DNA of 64,000 nucleotides from Neobacillus kokaensis (GTDB lineage Bacteria > Bacillota > Bacilli > Bacillales > Cytobacillaceae). Shown piece after piece: positions 47,854 to 56,876 of this stretch (position 1 is the first letter of the stretch; each line of letters begins with the position of its first letter). The position numbers were made by a program, and so were the translations under genes. Under the pieces are notes generated by a model, which made no database searches, was not told where the DNA came from, and saw nothing but the letters and a program-made list of their open reading frames with translations. Where the stretch lies: assembly GCF_014656545.1 (NCBI RefSeq), contig NZ_BNDS01000010.1, positions 107,491 to 171,490 of the forward strand, given 5' to 3'.

Positions 47854-48210
47854 ATGCAGAACGAAAAATCGTTCCATCAAGTTGCTGTTGAACTTTTACA
47901 TCGCGAAGTAATTGTTATTACTAGACAAGGCAACTTTGAAGGAAAACTTATTAGCGTTGGAACAGACGTGCTAGTACTTGAAGAACATCGCTTAGGGGGA
48001 CGCCCATTTAAACTATTTATTCGTATAGAAGAAGTAGTAGTGATCCGCCGTGCTGAGCGGAGACATGTAGGACCATTTGGATTTATGCCAATGGGCGAAG
48101 AGTTTGAGGAATCAAGCGAGAGGCATGAAAGTCATGGAAGACACGAAAGTCATGGAAGGCATGAAAGTCATGGAAGGCACGAAAGTCATGGAAGGCACGA
48201 AAGCATTTAA
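47854..48210 (+). CDS. DUF2642-like protein with His-rich tandem repeats
   Basis: A 118-residue protein. Residues 8-66 resemble the small Sm-like DUF2642 domain (LHREVIVITRQGNFEGKLIS, then LFIRIEEVVVIRR), seen in spore-associated Bacillus proteins such as YuzF. The C-terminus is four and a half copies of RHESHG, encoded by an 18-bp DNA repeat. The repeats could bind metals or assemble like coat proteins (inference). GAGGAGGGG precedes the ATG. Confidence 0.75.
   Translation: MQNEKSFHQVAVELLHREVIVITRQGNFEGKLISVGTDVLVLEEHRLGGRPFKLFIRIEEVVVIRRAERRHVGPFGFMPMGEEFEESSERHESHGRHESHGRHESHGRHESHGRHESI
48121..48207 (+). repeat. Tandem 18-bp repeats in the DUF2642-like gene
   Basis: The unit AGGCATGAAAGTCATGGA is repeated four times with 0-2 changes, then partly a fifth time. 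It encodes RHESHG. Such in-frame repeats commonly vary in number between strains. Confidence 0.9.
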
Positions 48211-48305
48211 AATCTGTTAAAAAAATAGCTAAAAATTACATGTTTGTCTATACCCATTGATTCTTCCAACATACGCTGTAAGTAAAAGCGGTGGAGGTGA
48301 AGAAC

Positions 48306-48419
48306 ATGAGCGGAGGATTTTCAGGCGGAGCAGGGTTTGCTCTTATTGTTGTTCTATTTATTCTGCTTATCATCGTGGGCGCAGGCTACATGGGCGGCTA
48401 CGGAGGTTTCTACTATTAG
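48306..48419 (+). CDS. YjcZ-family sporulation membrane peptide
   Basis: A 37-residue peptide: a Gly-rich N-terminus (MSGGFSGGAG), one membrane helix, then GGYGGFYY. This matches the YjcZ/YosA-like small sporulation peptides common in Bacillaceae. GGAGGTGA precedes the ATG. It is missed by gene callers because of its length. Confidence 0.88.
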   Translation: MSGGFSGGAGFALIVVLFILLIIVGAGYMGGYGGFYY

Positions 48420-48548
48420 GATAAAGCCGTGATTATTTAGGAAACAGTCATGAACCCAACATGGCTGTTTTTTTATTCGAAAGATTTGAATAACTACGAG
48501 ATAAAAACGTATGGTACACTGTTTTTATCTTATGTTGGAGGGGTCAAA

Positions 48549-49880
48549 ATGAATAACATCAAAATAAAAGCATGGCTGGAAAACCACCCACACCCGCTAA
48601 TAAATCAAATCGTATTATTAGAAGAAGTTTTTTGGGTTAATCCTAAATTACAATCCTTTCACACTGCGCTCGAAAACTGCCCGCTGGCATTAAATGACGT
48701 CTTAGAGGCTGAAGCTAGATTACAAAGATTTGCTCCATACATCGCCAAGGTTTTTCCGGAAACACAAGGAACAAATGGGATTATTGAATCCCCCTTGCTC
48801 AAAATTTCAAACATGCAGGAACTTCTAGAACATGAATATGAGCACGAAATTTTCGGTGAACTTTGGTTAAAATGTGACAGCCACCTGCCAATTTCGGGGT
48901 CGATAAAAGCAAGAGGCGGGATTTATGAAGTCTTAAAAACTGCAGAAGACTTGGCCATTAAACGGCAGCTGCTGACGACCGAGGATGATTATTCAATCTT
49001 AGACAGTGATCAGTTCCGTTCTTTCTTCTCTCAATATTCAATTGCCGTGGGCTCAACTGGAAATTTAGGGCTCAGCATTGGGATAATGAGTGCAAAATTA
49101 GGATTTAACGTCACTGTACATATGTCTGCAGATGCTAAACAGTGGAAAAAAGACCTTCTTCGCAGCAAGAACGTCACTGTGATTGAATATGCATCAGACT
49201 ACAGCAAAGCCGTGGAGGAAGGAAGACAACAGGCTGAGGCTGACCCTGACTGCCATTTTATCGACGATGAAAACTCCCGCGACCTATTTTTAGGATATGC
49301 TGTAGCAGCGATTCGACTAAAAAACCAGCTTGATCAATCTGGAATCACCGTCGATGAGAATCATCCGTTATTTGTATACCTCCCTTGCGGTGTAGGCGGA
49401 GGACCAGGCGGGGTCGCATTTGGGCTTAAGCTTATTTTCCAGGAACATGTTCATTGTTTCTTTGCAGAACCCACCCACTCTCCGTGTATGCTTCTTGGAC
49501 TGATGACCGGTTTGCATGACAAAATTGCCGTCCAAGATATTGGAATCGACAATAAAACCGCAGCGGACGGGCTTGCTGTCGGCAGGCCATCTGGATTTGT
49601 CGGAATGTTGATTGAACCGTTCTTAGGCGGCAACTATACCGTCAGCGATGAGCAAATGTTTAAGCTGCTAAAGAATTTGGCGGACACTGAGAACATTTAT
49701 TTAGAACCATCTGCCCTTGCAGGAATGATTGGGCTGGTAAAATTATGTAAGCAAGGCAGCGATTATTTACAACAGCACCAGCTTACGAACAAAGTTTCTC
49801 AAGGAACCCATATTGTTTGGGCGACGGGCGGGAGCATGGTCCCGAAAGAAGAAATGGACAACTATTATCGAAAAGGTTAA
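48549..49880 (+). CDS. dsdA: D-serine ammonia-lyase (D-serine dehydratase)
   Basis: A 443-residue PLP enzyme that converts D-serine to pyruvate and ammonia. The PLP lysine lies in [14 protein letters not shown], the phosphate-binding loop in [11 protein letters not shown], and the glycine-rich [10 protein letters not shown] block is typical of DsdA. The ATG at 48549 has TTGGAGGGG upstream; a longer frame is not supported. It is followed by a terminator shared with a convergent transporter operon; no D-serine transporter or DsdC regulator is present. Confidence 0.94.
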   Translation: MNNIKIKAWLENHPHPLINQIVLLEEVFWVNPKLQSFHTALENCPLALNDVLEAEARLQRFAPYIAKVFPETQGTNGIIESPLLKISNMQELLEHEYEHEIFGELWLKCDSHLPISGSIKARGGIYEVLKTAEDLAIKRQLLTTEDDYSILDSDQFRSFFSQYSIAVGSTGNLGLSIGIMSAKLGFNVTVHMSADAKQWKKDLLRSKNVTVIEYASDYSKAVEEGRQQAEADPDCHFIDDENSRDLFLGYAVAAIRLKNQLDQSGITVDENHPLFVYLPCGVGGGPGGVAFGLKLIFQEHVHCFFAEPTHSPCMLLGLMTGLHDKIAVQDIGIDNKTAADGLAVGRPSGFVGMLIEPFLGGNYTVSDEQMFKLLKNLADTENIYLEPSALAGMIGLVKLCKQGSDYLQQHQLTNKVSQGTHIVWATGGSMVPKEEMDNYYRKG

Positions 49881-49882
49881 AT

Positions 49883-49920
49883 AAAAAGGGCAGATCTCCT
49901 CTTCAGGGTCTGACCTTTTT
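49883..49920. terminator. Bidirectional terminator
   Basis: AAAAAGGGCAGA pairs with TCTGACCTTTTT (one mismatch-tolerant position) between dsdA and the convergent ABC operon; it overlaps the permease stop. Confidence 0.9.
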
Positions 49921-50584
49921 AATCAAGTAGCTTTGTATCCAAACTCATTCGTTTTTCCAATTTTTTCAACAGGAAAGAAAACAGCATGACAAGCGCTAAA
50001 TAATAGAACCCAACTACGATGTAGGATTCTAGCTGGCGGTAATTCGAGGCTGCCTCACTTAATCCAGAGCCCCAAAGCTCCGCCATCCCTACATACGCTA
50101 CTAACGAGGAATCCTTCAGTCCTATGATAAATTGATTGCCAAGAGGCGGAATTGAAAACTTAAACGCCTGCGGAAGAACAATTCTTCGCATTGCAAGCGG
50201 GTAACTCATCCCAAGTGAGCGGGCTGCCTCCATTTGCCCACGGTCTACGGCTTGGATCGCCCCGCGGAATATTTCTGCAATATAAGCACCATTATGAATG
50301 GCAAGTGCTAGTGCTCCTGCCCAAAATTGTGAAAATGTAACGATTGAAGCAATTCCAAAATACAGAATGGCAATTTGTACAATCAATGGTGTGCCACGAA
50401 TTAAGCCGATATAGACGGTTGCAACATAGTTTAACAATTTGTTCGAGGATATTCGGAAAAAGGCAATAATGAGTCCAATGAAACAGCCAAGCAATAACGA
50501 CGTAACCGTTAATCTTAAAGTTAGCAAGGCGGCACGAGGGAAAACATCTAATGTATTAAGAAAAATATCAAGGATAATAATCAC
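49919..50584 (-). CDS. Amino-acid ABC transporter permease
   Basis: A 221-residue polar amino-acid permease of the HisM/GlnP family with about five segments and the EAA loop GAIQAVDRGQMEAARSLGMS. The GTG at 50584 lies very close to its AAGGGAAG site, so the start is not certain; it may be one or two codons later. It is the third gene of ATPase-binding protein-permease; a hairpin before it may lower its expression. Confidence 0.85.
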   Translation of the reverse strand: MIIILDIFLNTLDVFPRAALLTLRLTVTSLLLGCFIGLIIAFFRISSNKLLNYVATVYIGLIRGTPLIVQIAILYFGIASIVTFSQFWAGALALAIHNGAYIAEIFRGAIQAVDRGQMEAARSLGMSYPLAMRRIVLPQAFKFSIPPLGNQFIIGLKDSSLVAYVGMAELWGSGLSEAASNYRQLESYIVVGFYYLALVMLFSFLLKKLEKRMSLDTKLLD

Positions 50585-50603
50585 CTTCCCTTTTGTAAAT
50601 TAA

Positions 50604-50637
50604 ATAAGGGTGCCTTGCATGAAAGCGACACCCTTAT
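50604..50637 (-). terminator. Partial terminator between binding-protein and permease genes
   Basis: AAGGGTG pairs with CACCCTT, but the following minus-strand sequence is only partly T-rich. It could attenuate transcription so that more binding protein than permease is made. Confidence 0.6.
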
Positions 50638-50644
50638 AAAACTA

Positions 50645-51433
50645 TTACTCTCCTAAAATATTACGTCCAAACCATTTTTTGCTGATTTCTTCGTATGTGC
50701 CGTCTTTGATAATTTCATCCAGTGCTTTATTTAATTTTTTCAACAATTCGTGGTCATCTTTACGGACTGCAATGCCCTGGTCATCATGGGTCATTGGCTC
50801 ACCAACATCTTTAATTTTAATTGCTCCCTCTTTTATAATCGGCAGTCCAACCATTTGATCGGTGATTACGGCATCTAATCTTCCAGTTGGCAGGTCCATA
50901 AGGGCCGTAATGTCGCTGTCATATTCAACAATATTGGTCTTTTTCGTATTTTGCAGTGCCAATTCCTTATAGGTACTGGCTTTGACAACCCCTATTTTCT
51001 TTCCTTTTAAATCTGCTTGTCCAGAAATGTCTTGATTGTTTTCGGCTACAAAAATTTGCGCTCCGGAACGGTAATATGGTTCAGTGAAATTAACCGATTT
51101 AAGGCGTTCTTCGGTTATGGTCATACTGCCAATAATGGCATCAAATTTTTGCGCCTGCAAACCTTGGATTAACGTTTCCCATGGATTGGTAACCGCTACC
51201 GGCTTCATCCCCATTTTCTCCGCCAGCGCCTCGCCAATTTCGACATCAAATCCCTTTAACTTCCCACCTTCTTTAAAATTAAATGGTTTGTACAGCCCGC
51301 TCATGGCATAATGAAATTCCTCTTGATCCGTTCCGTTACCTGAATCTTTTTCCTCATCCTGTCCGCAGGCACTCAGCACCAAAGAAACAATCAAAAGTGC
51401 AGCCAATAGCCAAGAATTGCCCCATCGCTTCAA
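50645..51433 (-). CDS. Amino-acid ABC transporter substrate-binding lipoprotein
   Basis: A 262-residue family 3 solute-binding protein with a lipobox (LVLSAC, Cys at about 23). The family signature GFDVEIGEALAEKMGMKPV and the later GSMTITEERLKSVNFTEPYY are clear. It would capture an amino acid, possibly cystine, outside the membrane; the ligand cannot be told from the sequence. The TTG start has AGGGGATG upstream. Confidence 0.9.
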   Translation of the reverse strand: MKRWGNSWLLAALLIVSLVLSACGQDEEKDSGNGTDQEEFHYAMSGLYKPFNFKEGGKLKGFDVEIGEALAEKMGMKPVAVTNPWETLIQGLQAQKFDAIIGSMTITEERLKSVNFTEPYYRSGAQIFVAENNQDISGQADLKGKKIGVVKASTYKELALQNTKKTNIVEYDSDITALMDLPTGRLDAVITDQMVGLPIIKEGAIKIKDVGEPMTHDDQGIAVRKDDHELLKKLNKALDEIIKDGTYEEISKKWFGRNILGE

Positions 51434-51457
51434 GTTCTATCATCCCCTGTCCATTTT

Positions 51458-52180
51458 TTATAAAACCCTGTTTAGAAATTGCCTTGCCTTTGCATGCTGT
51501 GGATTCGTGAAAAATTGTTCCGGCGGTCCTTCTTCTAAAATTTTTCCATCACCCATAAAGACAATCCGGTCGGCTACCTCACGCGCAAACCCCATTTCAT
51601 GTGTAACGACAACCATTGTCATCCCCTCTTTAGCCAGCTGCTTCATAACCTGAAGCACCTCTCCGACAAGTTCTGGATCGAGAGCAGAGGTGGGCTCATC
51701 AAATAGCATAATCCGCGGTTCCATCGCCAGGGCTCTGGCAATGGCAACCCTTTGCTTTTGCCCCCCGGAAAGGTTTGACGGATAGGCGTATGCTTTGTCA
51801 CGCAGCCCCACTTTTTCAAGTAACTGAAGAGCTTTCTCTGCTGCCATGGCCTTGTCCATCTTCTTGACATGAACCGGCGCCTCGATAATGTTTTCTAACA
51901 CATTCTTGTGCGGAAAAAGATTGAAATGCTGAAACACCATACCTACTTCTTCCCGGACTTTGTTCAAATTCGTTTCCTCGGGAACGATCTTCTTGTTCTG
52001 AATGGAGATCTCACCTTTATCAAATACCTCAAGAAAATTAATACAGCGAAGCAATGTACTTTTTCCCGACCCGCTTGCTCCAATGATCACAACAACTTCC
52101 TTTTCCGTAACAGTTAAATCAATTCCCTGTAAAACCGTTTGTGGCCCAAACGATTTAACAAGATTTGAAATCGTAATCAT
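51458..52180 (-). CDS. Amino-acid ABC transporter ATP-binding protein
   Basis: A 240-residue ATPase of the polar amino-acid type. Walker A is GASGSGKST, the signature LSGGQKQR, Walker [12 protein letters not shown], and the H-loop [10 protein letters not shown] is diagnostic of this class. AAGGAGGG precedes the ATG. It is the first gene of the operon; the 210 bp before it show no T-box or riboswitch that I can recognise. Confidence 0.94.
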   Translation of the reverse strand: MITISNLVKSFGPQTVLQGIDLTVTEKEVVVIIGASGSGKSTLLRCINFLEVFDKGEISIQNKKIVPEETNLNKVREEVGMVFQHFNLFPHKNVLENIIEAPVHVKKMDKAMAAEKALQLLEKVGLRDKAYAYPSNLSGGQKQRVAIARALAMEPRIMLFDEPTSALDPELVGEVLQVMKQLAKEGMTMVVVTHEMGFAREVADRIVFMGDGKILEEGPPEQFFTNPQHAKARQFLNRVL

Positions 52181-52337
52181 GGCAGCCCTCCTTGTTTTTT
52201 TCTCGACTCTCCGGCCTTCCTACGCATAACGCTCTATCCGCTGCTTTAGTAAATCGTATTATAAGGATTTGCATTTTATTCGAATCTTTCTAAATGTTAG
52301 ACATCCTCAGAGAAATTAATTTATTTTTTCAGACATC

Positions 52338-52366
52338 AAAAAGACACAAACTTTTTTAGTTTGTGC
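52338..52366 (-). terminator. Terminator of the PAP2 gene
   Basis: CACAAACT pairs with AGTTTGTG with a T-rich tail on the minus strand, 30 bp after the stop. Confidence 0.85.
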
Positions 52367-52394
52367 CTAAGCTGGGCTCAGTTTACCACTGTAA

Positions 52395-53042
52395 TTATTT
52401 ATTTTTCACATATACTGTTTCGGATTTATTGGGAACACGAAACGATAATAATTCAAAGGTGAATCCGTAAAGAAACGCAACGAGAAACATCGAGCCAATC
52501 ATGTCAAAAATGACGTGCTGTTTAACGAATAGGGTTGAAATGATGATAAGACTTCCGCCGATATGAATTAACAAGGTATTTACGATATGTTTATTCCGAA
52601 TATGAAGTGACGCCAGCATCACCGCAAACGTTGTTAATACATGAATACTTGGGAAACAATTATACGGCTGGTCCTTGATGTAGATCCACTGAACAAGCAT
52701 CGTCAGAAAATCATCTCCCACAACTAACGGCCTTGGTACCGTTGTTTGAAAAAAGAAATATATCCCAAAGCAGATAAGCTCTCCAATGACAATTAGCGAC
52801 AATGTTTTGAGATAGACCTTGGGGTCCTTAAAACAAAAGTAAATCAAATAACAAAAAATATAGGCGTACCAAAGAATGTAAGGAATAATAAAAATCGCTA
52901 CAAACGGAATCGCCTGGTCTAACGGCGTAATGAAATCTACTGCTTTATGAGAACGGTCATTTAGCAGCTTATAAATTCCTCCAAGCACCGGAAGAATCAG
53001 TAAAAATAATAAATAGGGAGCTCTTTTTAAATATATCTTCAA
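52395..53042 (-). CDS. PAP2-superfamily membrane phosphatase-like protein
   Basis: A 215-residue membrane protein with about six segments and the PAP2 core NCFPSIHVLTTFAV, plus FVKQHVIFDMIGS in place of the usual third motif. Family members hydrolyse lipid phosphates or undecaprenyl pyrophosphate. The changed third motif makes the activity uncertain. I place the start at the TTG at 53042, with GAGGAGAGAG upstream. Confidence 0.78.
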   Translation of the reverse strand: MKIYLKRAPYLLFLLILPVLGGIYKLLNDRSHKAVDFITPLDQAIPFVAIFIIPYILWYAYIFCYLIYFCFKDPKVYLKTLSLIVIGELICFGIYFFFQTTVPRPLVVGDDFLTMLVQWIYIKDQPYNCFPSIHVLTTFAVMLASLHIRNKHIVNTLLIHIGGSLIIISTLFVKQHVIFDMIGSMFLVAFLYGFTFELLSFRVPNKSETVYVKNK

Positions 53043-53106
53043 ACTCTCTCCTCCCCTGCCCTGCAATTAAGCAATTTTTTATAGAGTTCTAGAATATGGT
53101 CAAACT

Positions 53107-54189
53107 CTATGATAGTGTATTTTTAAGTTTCAATGTTTCATTTACTATTTTTTCAACTAGTTCTTGTGCTGAGAGCTTGATAGCTAATCTAGGACTTTGA
53201 CCTGACCAAAGAGACAGATATTCCGGGTTTTTATCAGCGGAAGCAGCTTTTCTAATCGCTTTTGTTAACTCATTTTGAAGCGGATACTCCGGAAGATTCT
53301 CTTCTGCCCCATGAAGTTTTTCAATAAAACGATTTTTAACTCCACGAGCCATTTTACCGGAGAAAGCTTTTGTCAGTACTACTTCGTCCTCAGCTGCTTC
53401 AAGTATGGCTTCCTTATGAAGTTTATTCGCCCCGCTTTCTTCACATACAAGGAATGCTGTTCCCAATTGCACTCCCATTGCCCCTAAACATTGGGCTGCG
53501 AGCAAGCCTCTTCCGTCCATAATGCCGCCAGCGGCTATGATTGGAATGGAGAGTTGGTCCGCCGCCTGTGGAATCAGTGATAGTAATCCAATTAAACTCT
53601 GCTGGTCTCCACCAGCAAAAGTCCCACGATGTCCTCCTGCTTCCGATCCTTGAACTACCACTGCATCCATTCCCGCTTCTTCATTCATGATTGCTTCTTG
53701 AACGGTTGTAGCTGTTCCAATAATAATAGACGCATTTTGTTTTAATTTGGTTCTAATATCTTCCGAAGGAATTCCAAAAGTAAACGAACAAATTGGAATA
53801 TTTTCTTCTATAACTATATTCACCATCTTCTCAAACGTTTCAATGTCCTGCTCGTAGTTCGGAAGTGAAGGGGTTGTCTTTTGGATTCCTAGCTCCAATT
53901 CGATTGAATGAAGGTATTTTTCGGAAATTGTGAGCTTTTGTTCATCTACAGAATAGCTGCTCGGAACAAAGAGGTTGACTCCGAAATTTTTAGTGGTTAA
54001 TACCTTAACTTCCTTTATTTGATGTCTTAATTGGTCGGGGCTTAAATAGCCTGCCCCAATCATCCCAAGCCCGCCAGAGTTCGATACAGCCGCAACTAAT
54101 TCAGATGAAGTAACGCCCCCCGCCATCGGAGCCAGAACAATCGGATAGTCTATTTGCAACCTTTTAGTTAATTCATTTTGTAACATCAT
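53107..54189 (-). CDS. Nitronate monooxygenase family flavoprotein (second copy)
   Basis: A 360-residue FMN enzyme of the 2-nitropropane dioxygenase family. The blocks PIVLAPMAGGVTSSELVAAVSNSGGLG, VVVQGSEAGGHRGTF (with the family His) and QLGTAFLVCEESG are clear and closer to the bacterial class I enzymes than the protein at 27200-28198. I place the start at the ATG at 54189, with AGGTGG five bases upstream. It is monocistronic. Confidence 0.9.
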   Translation of the reverse strand: MMLQNELTKRLQIDYPIVLAPMAGGVTSSELVAAVSNSGGLGMIGAGYLSPDQLRHQIKEVKVLTTKNFGVNLFVPSSYSVDEQKLTISEKYLHSIELELGIQKTTPSLPNYEQDIETFEKMVNIVIEENIPICSFTFGIPSEDIRTKLKQNASIIIGTATTVQEAIMNEEAGMDAVVVQGSEAGGHRGTFAGGDQQSLIGLLSLIPQAADQLSIPIIAAGGIMDGRGLLAAQCLGAMGVQLGTAFLVCEESGANKLHKEAILEAAEDEVVLTKAFSGKMARGVKNRFIEKLHGAEENLPEYPLQNELTKAIRKAASADKNPEYLSLWSGQSPRLAIKLSAQELVEKIVNETLKLKNTLS

Positions 54190-54319
54190 ATATACCACCT
54201 TTCTCAATATTTATTTCTACTTTTTTAAACATTTCCCTTTAAATTATGACAACATTTTTCCTTTTTGGTGTTAGGCACCACTCGAGGACATTTGTACGCC
54301 ACCAGTGGACACTTTGATT

Positions 54320-54364
54320 AAAAAGGAAGAGAAACCCTCGAAATCAGGTTTCTCTTCCTTTTTG
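54320..54364 (-). terminator. Terminator of the DUF2500 gene
   Basis: AAAAAGGAAGAGAAACC pairs with GGTTTCTCTTCCTTTTT over 17 bp, an exceptionally long stem. Confidence 0.95.
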
Positions 54365-54392
54365 TTTTTGTGAACTAATATGGGAGTATCGG

Positions 54393-54764
54393 TTAATTTG
54401 GCGGCTGTTGGCGGGTAAAGCCGTGAAATCGTGTGCCTTGAAATTCAAGTTCACCAGCATCACCTTCCGCCAACATACCAAAATCGCGCCCCGTGACACT
54501 AAATTCCATCCGGTCGCCGCTTTCCACTTGGAAGGTGGCATAGTACCAGGTACTCGAGTGATGATCAGTTCCGCCCCCGCTTACTTCAGTCCGTTTTGAA
54601 ACAACCACTGCTGCAACATTCAGGCGTGGTTGCTTATTATTATTGTTCCATTGCTTGACACCGCTAAAAATAACGAAAAGGATGATTCCAAATATTAAAA
54701 TAAAAAAGATTGGAAAAATGGTTTCCATGATGCTAAACATATCAAATGCTGGATAACCCCCCAT
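54393..54764 (-). CDS. DUF2500-family membrane protein
   Basis: A 123-residue protein with one membrane segment (residues 12-32) and the soluble DUF2500 domain (YATFQVESGDRMEFSVTGRD, EGDAGELEFQGTRFHGF). The function is unknown to me. AGGGGG precedes the ATG. It is monocistronic. Confidence 0.82.
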   Translation of the reverse strand: MGGYPAFDMFSIMETIFPIFFILIFGIILFVIFSGVKQWNNNNKQPRLNVAAVVVSKRTEVSGGGTDHHSSTWYYATFQVESGDRMEFSVTGRDFGMLAEGDAGELEFQGTRFHGFTRQQPPN

Positions 54765-54925
54765 TCCGTGCCCCCTATTCTTTAACTTAATATCTTTCTT
54801 AGATAATCATACGACTCTTATTCTATTTTGTTTCAAAAATTCTACATTGATTGGAAAATTTTTGTATCCCCAGAAATTATGCTAAACTTTAACTATATTT
54901 AAATTGTTTTAAGTTGGTGATTTTT

Positions 54926-55318
54926 TTGGAGCGAATCATATTGTTTGATGGCGTCTGCAATCTTTGCAATAGCAGTGTACAATTTGTTATAAAACGGGAT
55001 CCAACGGGCCATTTTAAATTTGCTTCCCTCCAAGGGGAAGCTGGCCAAAAGCTGCTTAGTAAGTATGGATTGAACTCTAACATGAACAGTTTTATTTTGG
55101 TTGAAGATAATAACATCTACCTCGAGTCAACTGCTGCACTCCGTGTGTGCCGTAAGTTGAATGGCGGCTGGAAGGTGCTTTCGGTTTTATTGATCATTCC
55201 AAGCCCACTACGTAACTATTTCTATAAAATCATCGCCAATAACCGCTATAAATGGTTTGGCAAAAAAGATAGCTGCATGCTGCCATTACCGGAATGGAAA
55301 AATAGATTTTTTGATTAA
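54926..55318 (+). CDS. DCC-family thiol-disulfide oxidoreductase-like protein (DUF393)
   Basis: A 130-residue protein with ILFDGVCNLCNSSVQFVI at the N-terminus, the DxxCxxC motif after which the DCC family (YuxK-like) is named, and a further FASLQGEAGQ block. It is thought to act in thiol redox chemistry. I prefer the TTG at 54926 with GGTGAT upstream; a TTG and GTG four codons earlier are alternatives. It stands alone. Confidence 0.85.
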   Translation: MERIILFDGVCNLCNSSVQFVIKRDPTGHFKFASLQGEAGQKLLSKYGLNSNMNSFILVEDNNIYLESTAALRVCRKLNGGWKVLSVLLIIPSPLRNYFYKIIANNRYKWFGKKDSCMLPLPEWKNRFFD

Positions 55319-55391
55319 GGAAATGGTTATCCACAAAATGAATCTTATGTCATATTTACCGTCATACCAAAAATAACTATCCTATTTTTAG

Positions 55392-55493
55392 CAAAAAAAG
55401 AACCTTTGAGCAAATGCCAAAGGCTAATTGAGTACTTAACAGTTTACTGATAAGAACCCAGTTTAGGAGGTCTAAACTCAGAAGAATTTAAAC
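55392..55493 (-). ncRNA. Candidate small regulatory RNA
   Basis: On the minus strand, TTGTGA (55523-55528), a 17-bp spacer and TAAAAT (55500-55505) form a near-consensus promoter. A transcript starting near 55493 would end about 100 nt later at a hairpin CCTTTG/CAAAGG (55403-55423) with a tail of seven U residues (55393-55399). In between, AGTTTAG-ACCTC-CTAAACT (55460-55478) makes a 7-bp stem whose loop is C-rich and complementary to ribosome sites, a feature of Bacillus small RNAs such as FsrA. There is no start-stop frame of note. It is not a known RNA that I recognise. Confidence 0.5.
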
Positions 55494-55589
55494 AAGTTCA
55501 TTTTAACATGGATACATTCTTCTCACAATAGTTTAAAGCGCTAAAGTATGAAAGTGGGTAAAAATATATGAGTCTTATTTCCCGTATAT

Positions 55590-55620
55590 AAAAAGCCGCT
55601 AATTTCAACCATTAGCGGCA
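55590..55620 (-). terminator. Terminator of the TerC-family gene
   Basis: GCCGCTAA pairs with TTAGCGGC, with a T-rich tail on the minus strand. Confidence 0.85.
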
Positions 55621-55647
55621 CAATACCCTTTAACAAAAGCTGCAGCA

Positions 55648-56418
55648 TTACTTATCCTTCGAAGCGGCAACCTCTGAAGCAGTTTTCTTCTTATTAATAT
55701 TATGAACTACAAATGTTGCTGCGAATGCCAGAATCAAGATTCCGAAAAATACTAAATGATGCACATGGATTCCAAACACGCTTGCAAACATCTTCGCTGC
55801 AATAATTGCAATTAAAATAAACGCTGTATTCTCAAGCTCAGGTACTCGGTCAATTAACACTAAGAAAAACTTAGCAACAGTCCGCATCATTAGAATTCCT
55901 AACATTCCTCCAACAAGAAGAATCCATACCTGCTCTGATACGGCGAATGCTGCCAAAATGCTGTCCGCCGAAAAAGCAATATCCATTAATTCAACAGAAA
56001 TAACTGTTCCCCAGAATACACCAAAAGTACGGATCAGCCAGCTTGTCTTTTTTACTCCCTCTACATCGTCTTCCTTCTCACCTAACCAGAAATGCTTTAT
56101 TACAAGCCAAGCTAAGTAAGCTGCACCTAATACCTTAATCCACCAGAACTTAATCAATAACATACCTAATCCAATAAACAGGAACCGGAAGAAATATGCC
56201 CCGAATAACCCATATGTTAAAGCCTTTTTGCGCTGGTCTGGGGGAAGATGTTTCACCATAACAGCAAGCACCAGTGCATTATCAGCTGAAAGCAGCCCTT
56301 CCAAAATAACCAATGTACCTATGTATCCCCAAGAAACAGGATCTGATAAAACTTCGACCCACATTCCCCAGTCAAAAAATGATGCATAGGTTGACCAGAT
56401 TTCATTTAAAACGTTCAA
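55648..56418 (-). CDS. TerC-family membrane protein
   Basis: A 256-residue integral membrane protein of the TerC family with about seven segments. ILEGLLSADNALVLAVMVK and SVELMDIAFSADSILAAFA carry the two conserved Asp-bearing motifs. Bacillus relatives (YkoY, YceF) export manganese and help metallate exoenzymes, so Mn handling is the best guess. The TTG start has AAAGGGGAA upstream. A yybP-ykoY-type Mn riboswitch is not obvious in the region before it. Confidence 0.88.
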   Translation of the reverse strand: MNVLNEIWSTYASFFDWGMWVEVLSDPVSWGYIGTLVILEGLLSADNALVLAVMVKHLPPDQRKKALTYGLFGAYFFRFLFIGLGMLLIKFWWIKVLGAAYLAWLVIKHFWLGEKEDDVEGVKKTSWLIRTFGVFWGTVISVELMDIAFSADSILAAFAVSEQVWILLVGGMLGILMMRTVAKFFLVLIDRVPELENTAFILIAIIAAKMFASVFGIHVHHLVFFGILILAFAATFVVHNINKKKTASEVAASKDK

Positions 56419-56731
56419 TAAAATATTCCCCTTTCTTTACTAGCTATGGTTGATTTAACATTCAACCTTCCCTCGAATTAGCTAGCAAATTAAAAATTAA
56501 TAAGATTATAAAACCATAAAATTTATAACAATTGAGTCCTGTCCTTCATAAACTGCTCCTTCCATCATGTGAATTTATTATTCATACGTTATTAAAGACT
56601 AATAGGTTTCATTAAAAAGAGGCAATGGTTAAATAATTTTTTAAAACTTCACGAAACACTTAACAATATTTACATTTTTGTATACTATTTCCAAATTTCA
56701 ATAATCTTATTAAATATCATCTAAATACAGT

Positions 56732-56760
56732 TTGACAAACATGTATATACAAGATACAAT
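56732..56760 (+). promoter_or_regulatory. Promoter of treP-treA-treR
   Basis: TTGACA and TACAAT are separated by 17 bp. A TreR-type operator lies in the spacer. Confidence 0.88.
56740..56753. promoter_or_regulatory. TreR-type operator 1
   Basis: CATGTATATACAAG, located between the -35 and -10 elements. It is the exact reverse complement of operator 2. Confidence 0.8.
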
Positions 56761-56773
56761 GAAAACGTAATCA
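56759..56773 (+). promoter_or_regulatory. Catabolite-responsive element (cre)
   Basis: ATGAAAACGTAATCA matches the CcpA consensus WTGNAANCGNWNNCA at every position and lies at the expected transcription start, where CcpA binding would repress. Confidence 0.8.
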
Positions 56774-56776
56774 AAA

Positions 56777-56790
56777 CTTGTATATACATG
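56777..56790. promoter_or_regulatory. TreR-type operator 2
   Basis: CTTGTATATACATG, downstream of the promoter, 37 bp centre-to-centre from operator 1. Confidence 0.8.
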
Positions 56791-56876
56791 TTGTTCGGAT
56801 GATTGAAAACGCTGTATAAAAATCAGCAGCGTTAAAAGATAATAGGGGTTAAACCCAGTTGTTAGGGGGAAAAACA

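Larger units (their letters stand above)
55319..55647. other. Gene-free region with a candidate small RNA
   Basis: This 329-bp stretch has no coding frame I can support. It carries the terC terminator and, in the middle, a promoter-to-terminator unit on the minus strand that I annotate separately as a possible small RNA. Confidence 0.6.
56419..56876. other. terC/treP intergenic region
   Basis: A 458-bp gene-free region. The right part holds the trehalose promoter with its two operators and a cre site; the left part would contain the TerC-gene promoter. I see no small frame. Confidence 0.6.

Noticed and set aside
52181-52340. T-box or S-box leader before the amino-acid ABC operon
   Set aside because: No T-box sequence, specifier stem or SAM-aptamer core could be seen.
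55403-55423. Second terminator of the TerC-family gene instead of a small-RNA end
   Set aside because: The TerC gene already has a strong terminator at 55590-55620, and a separate promoter lies between the two hairpins. It is still possible.
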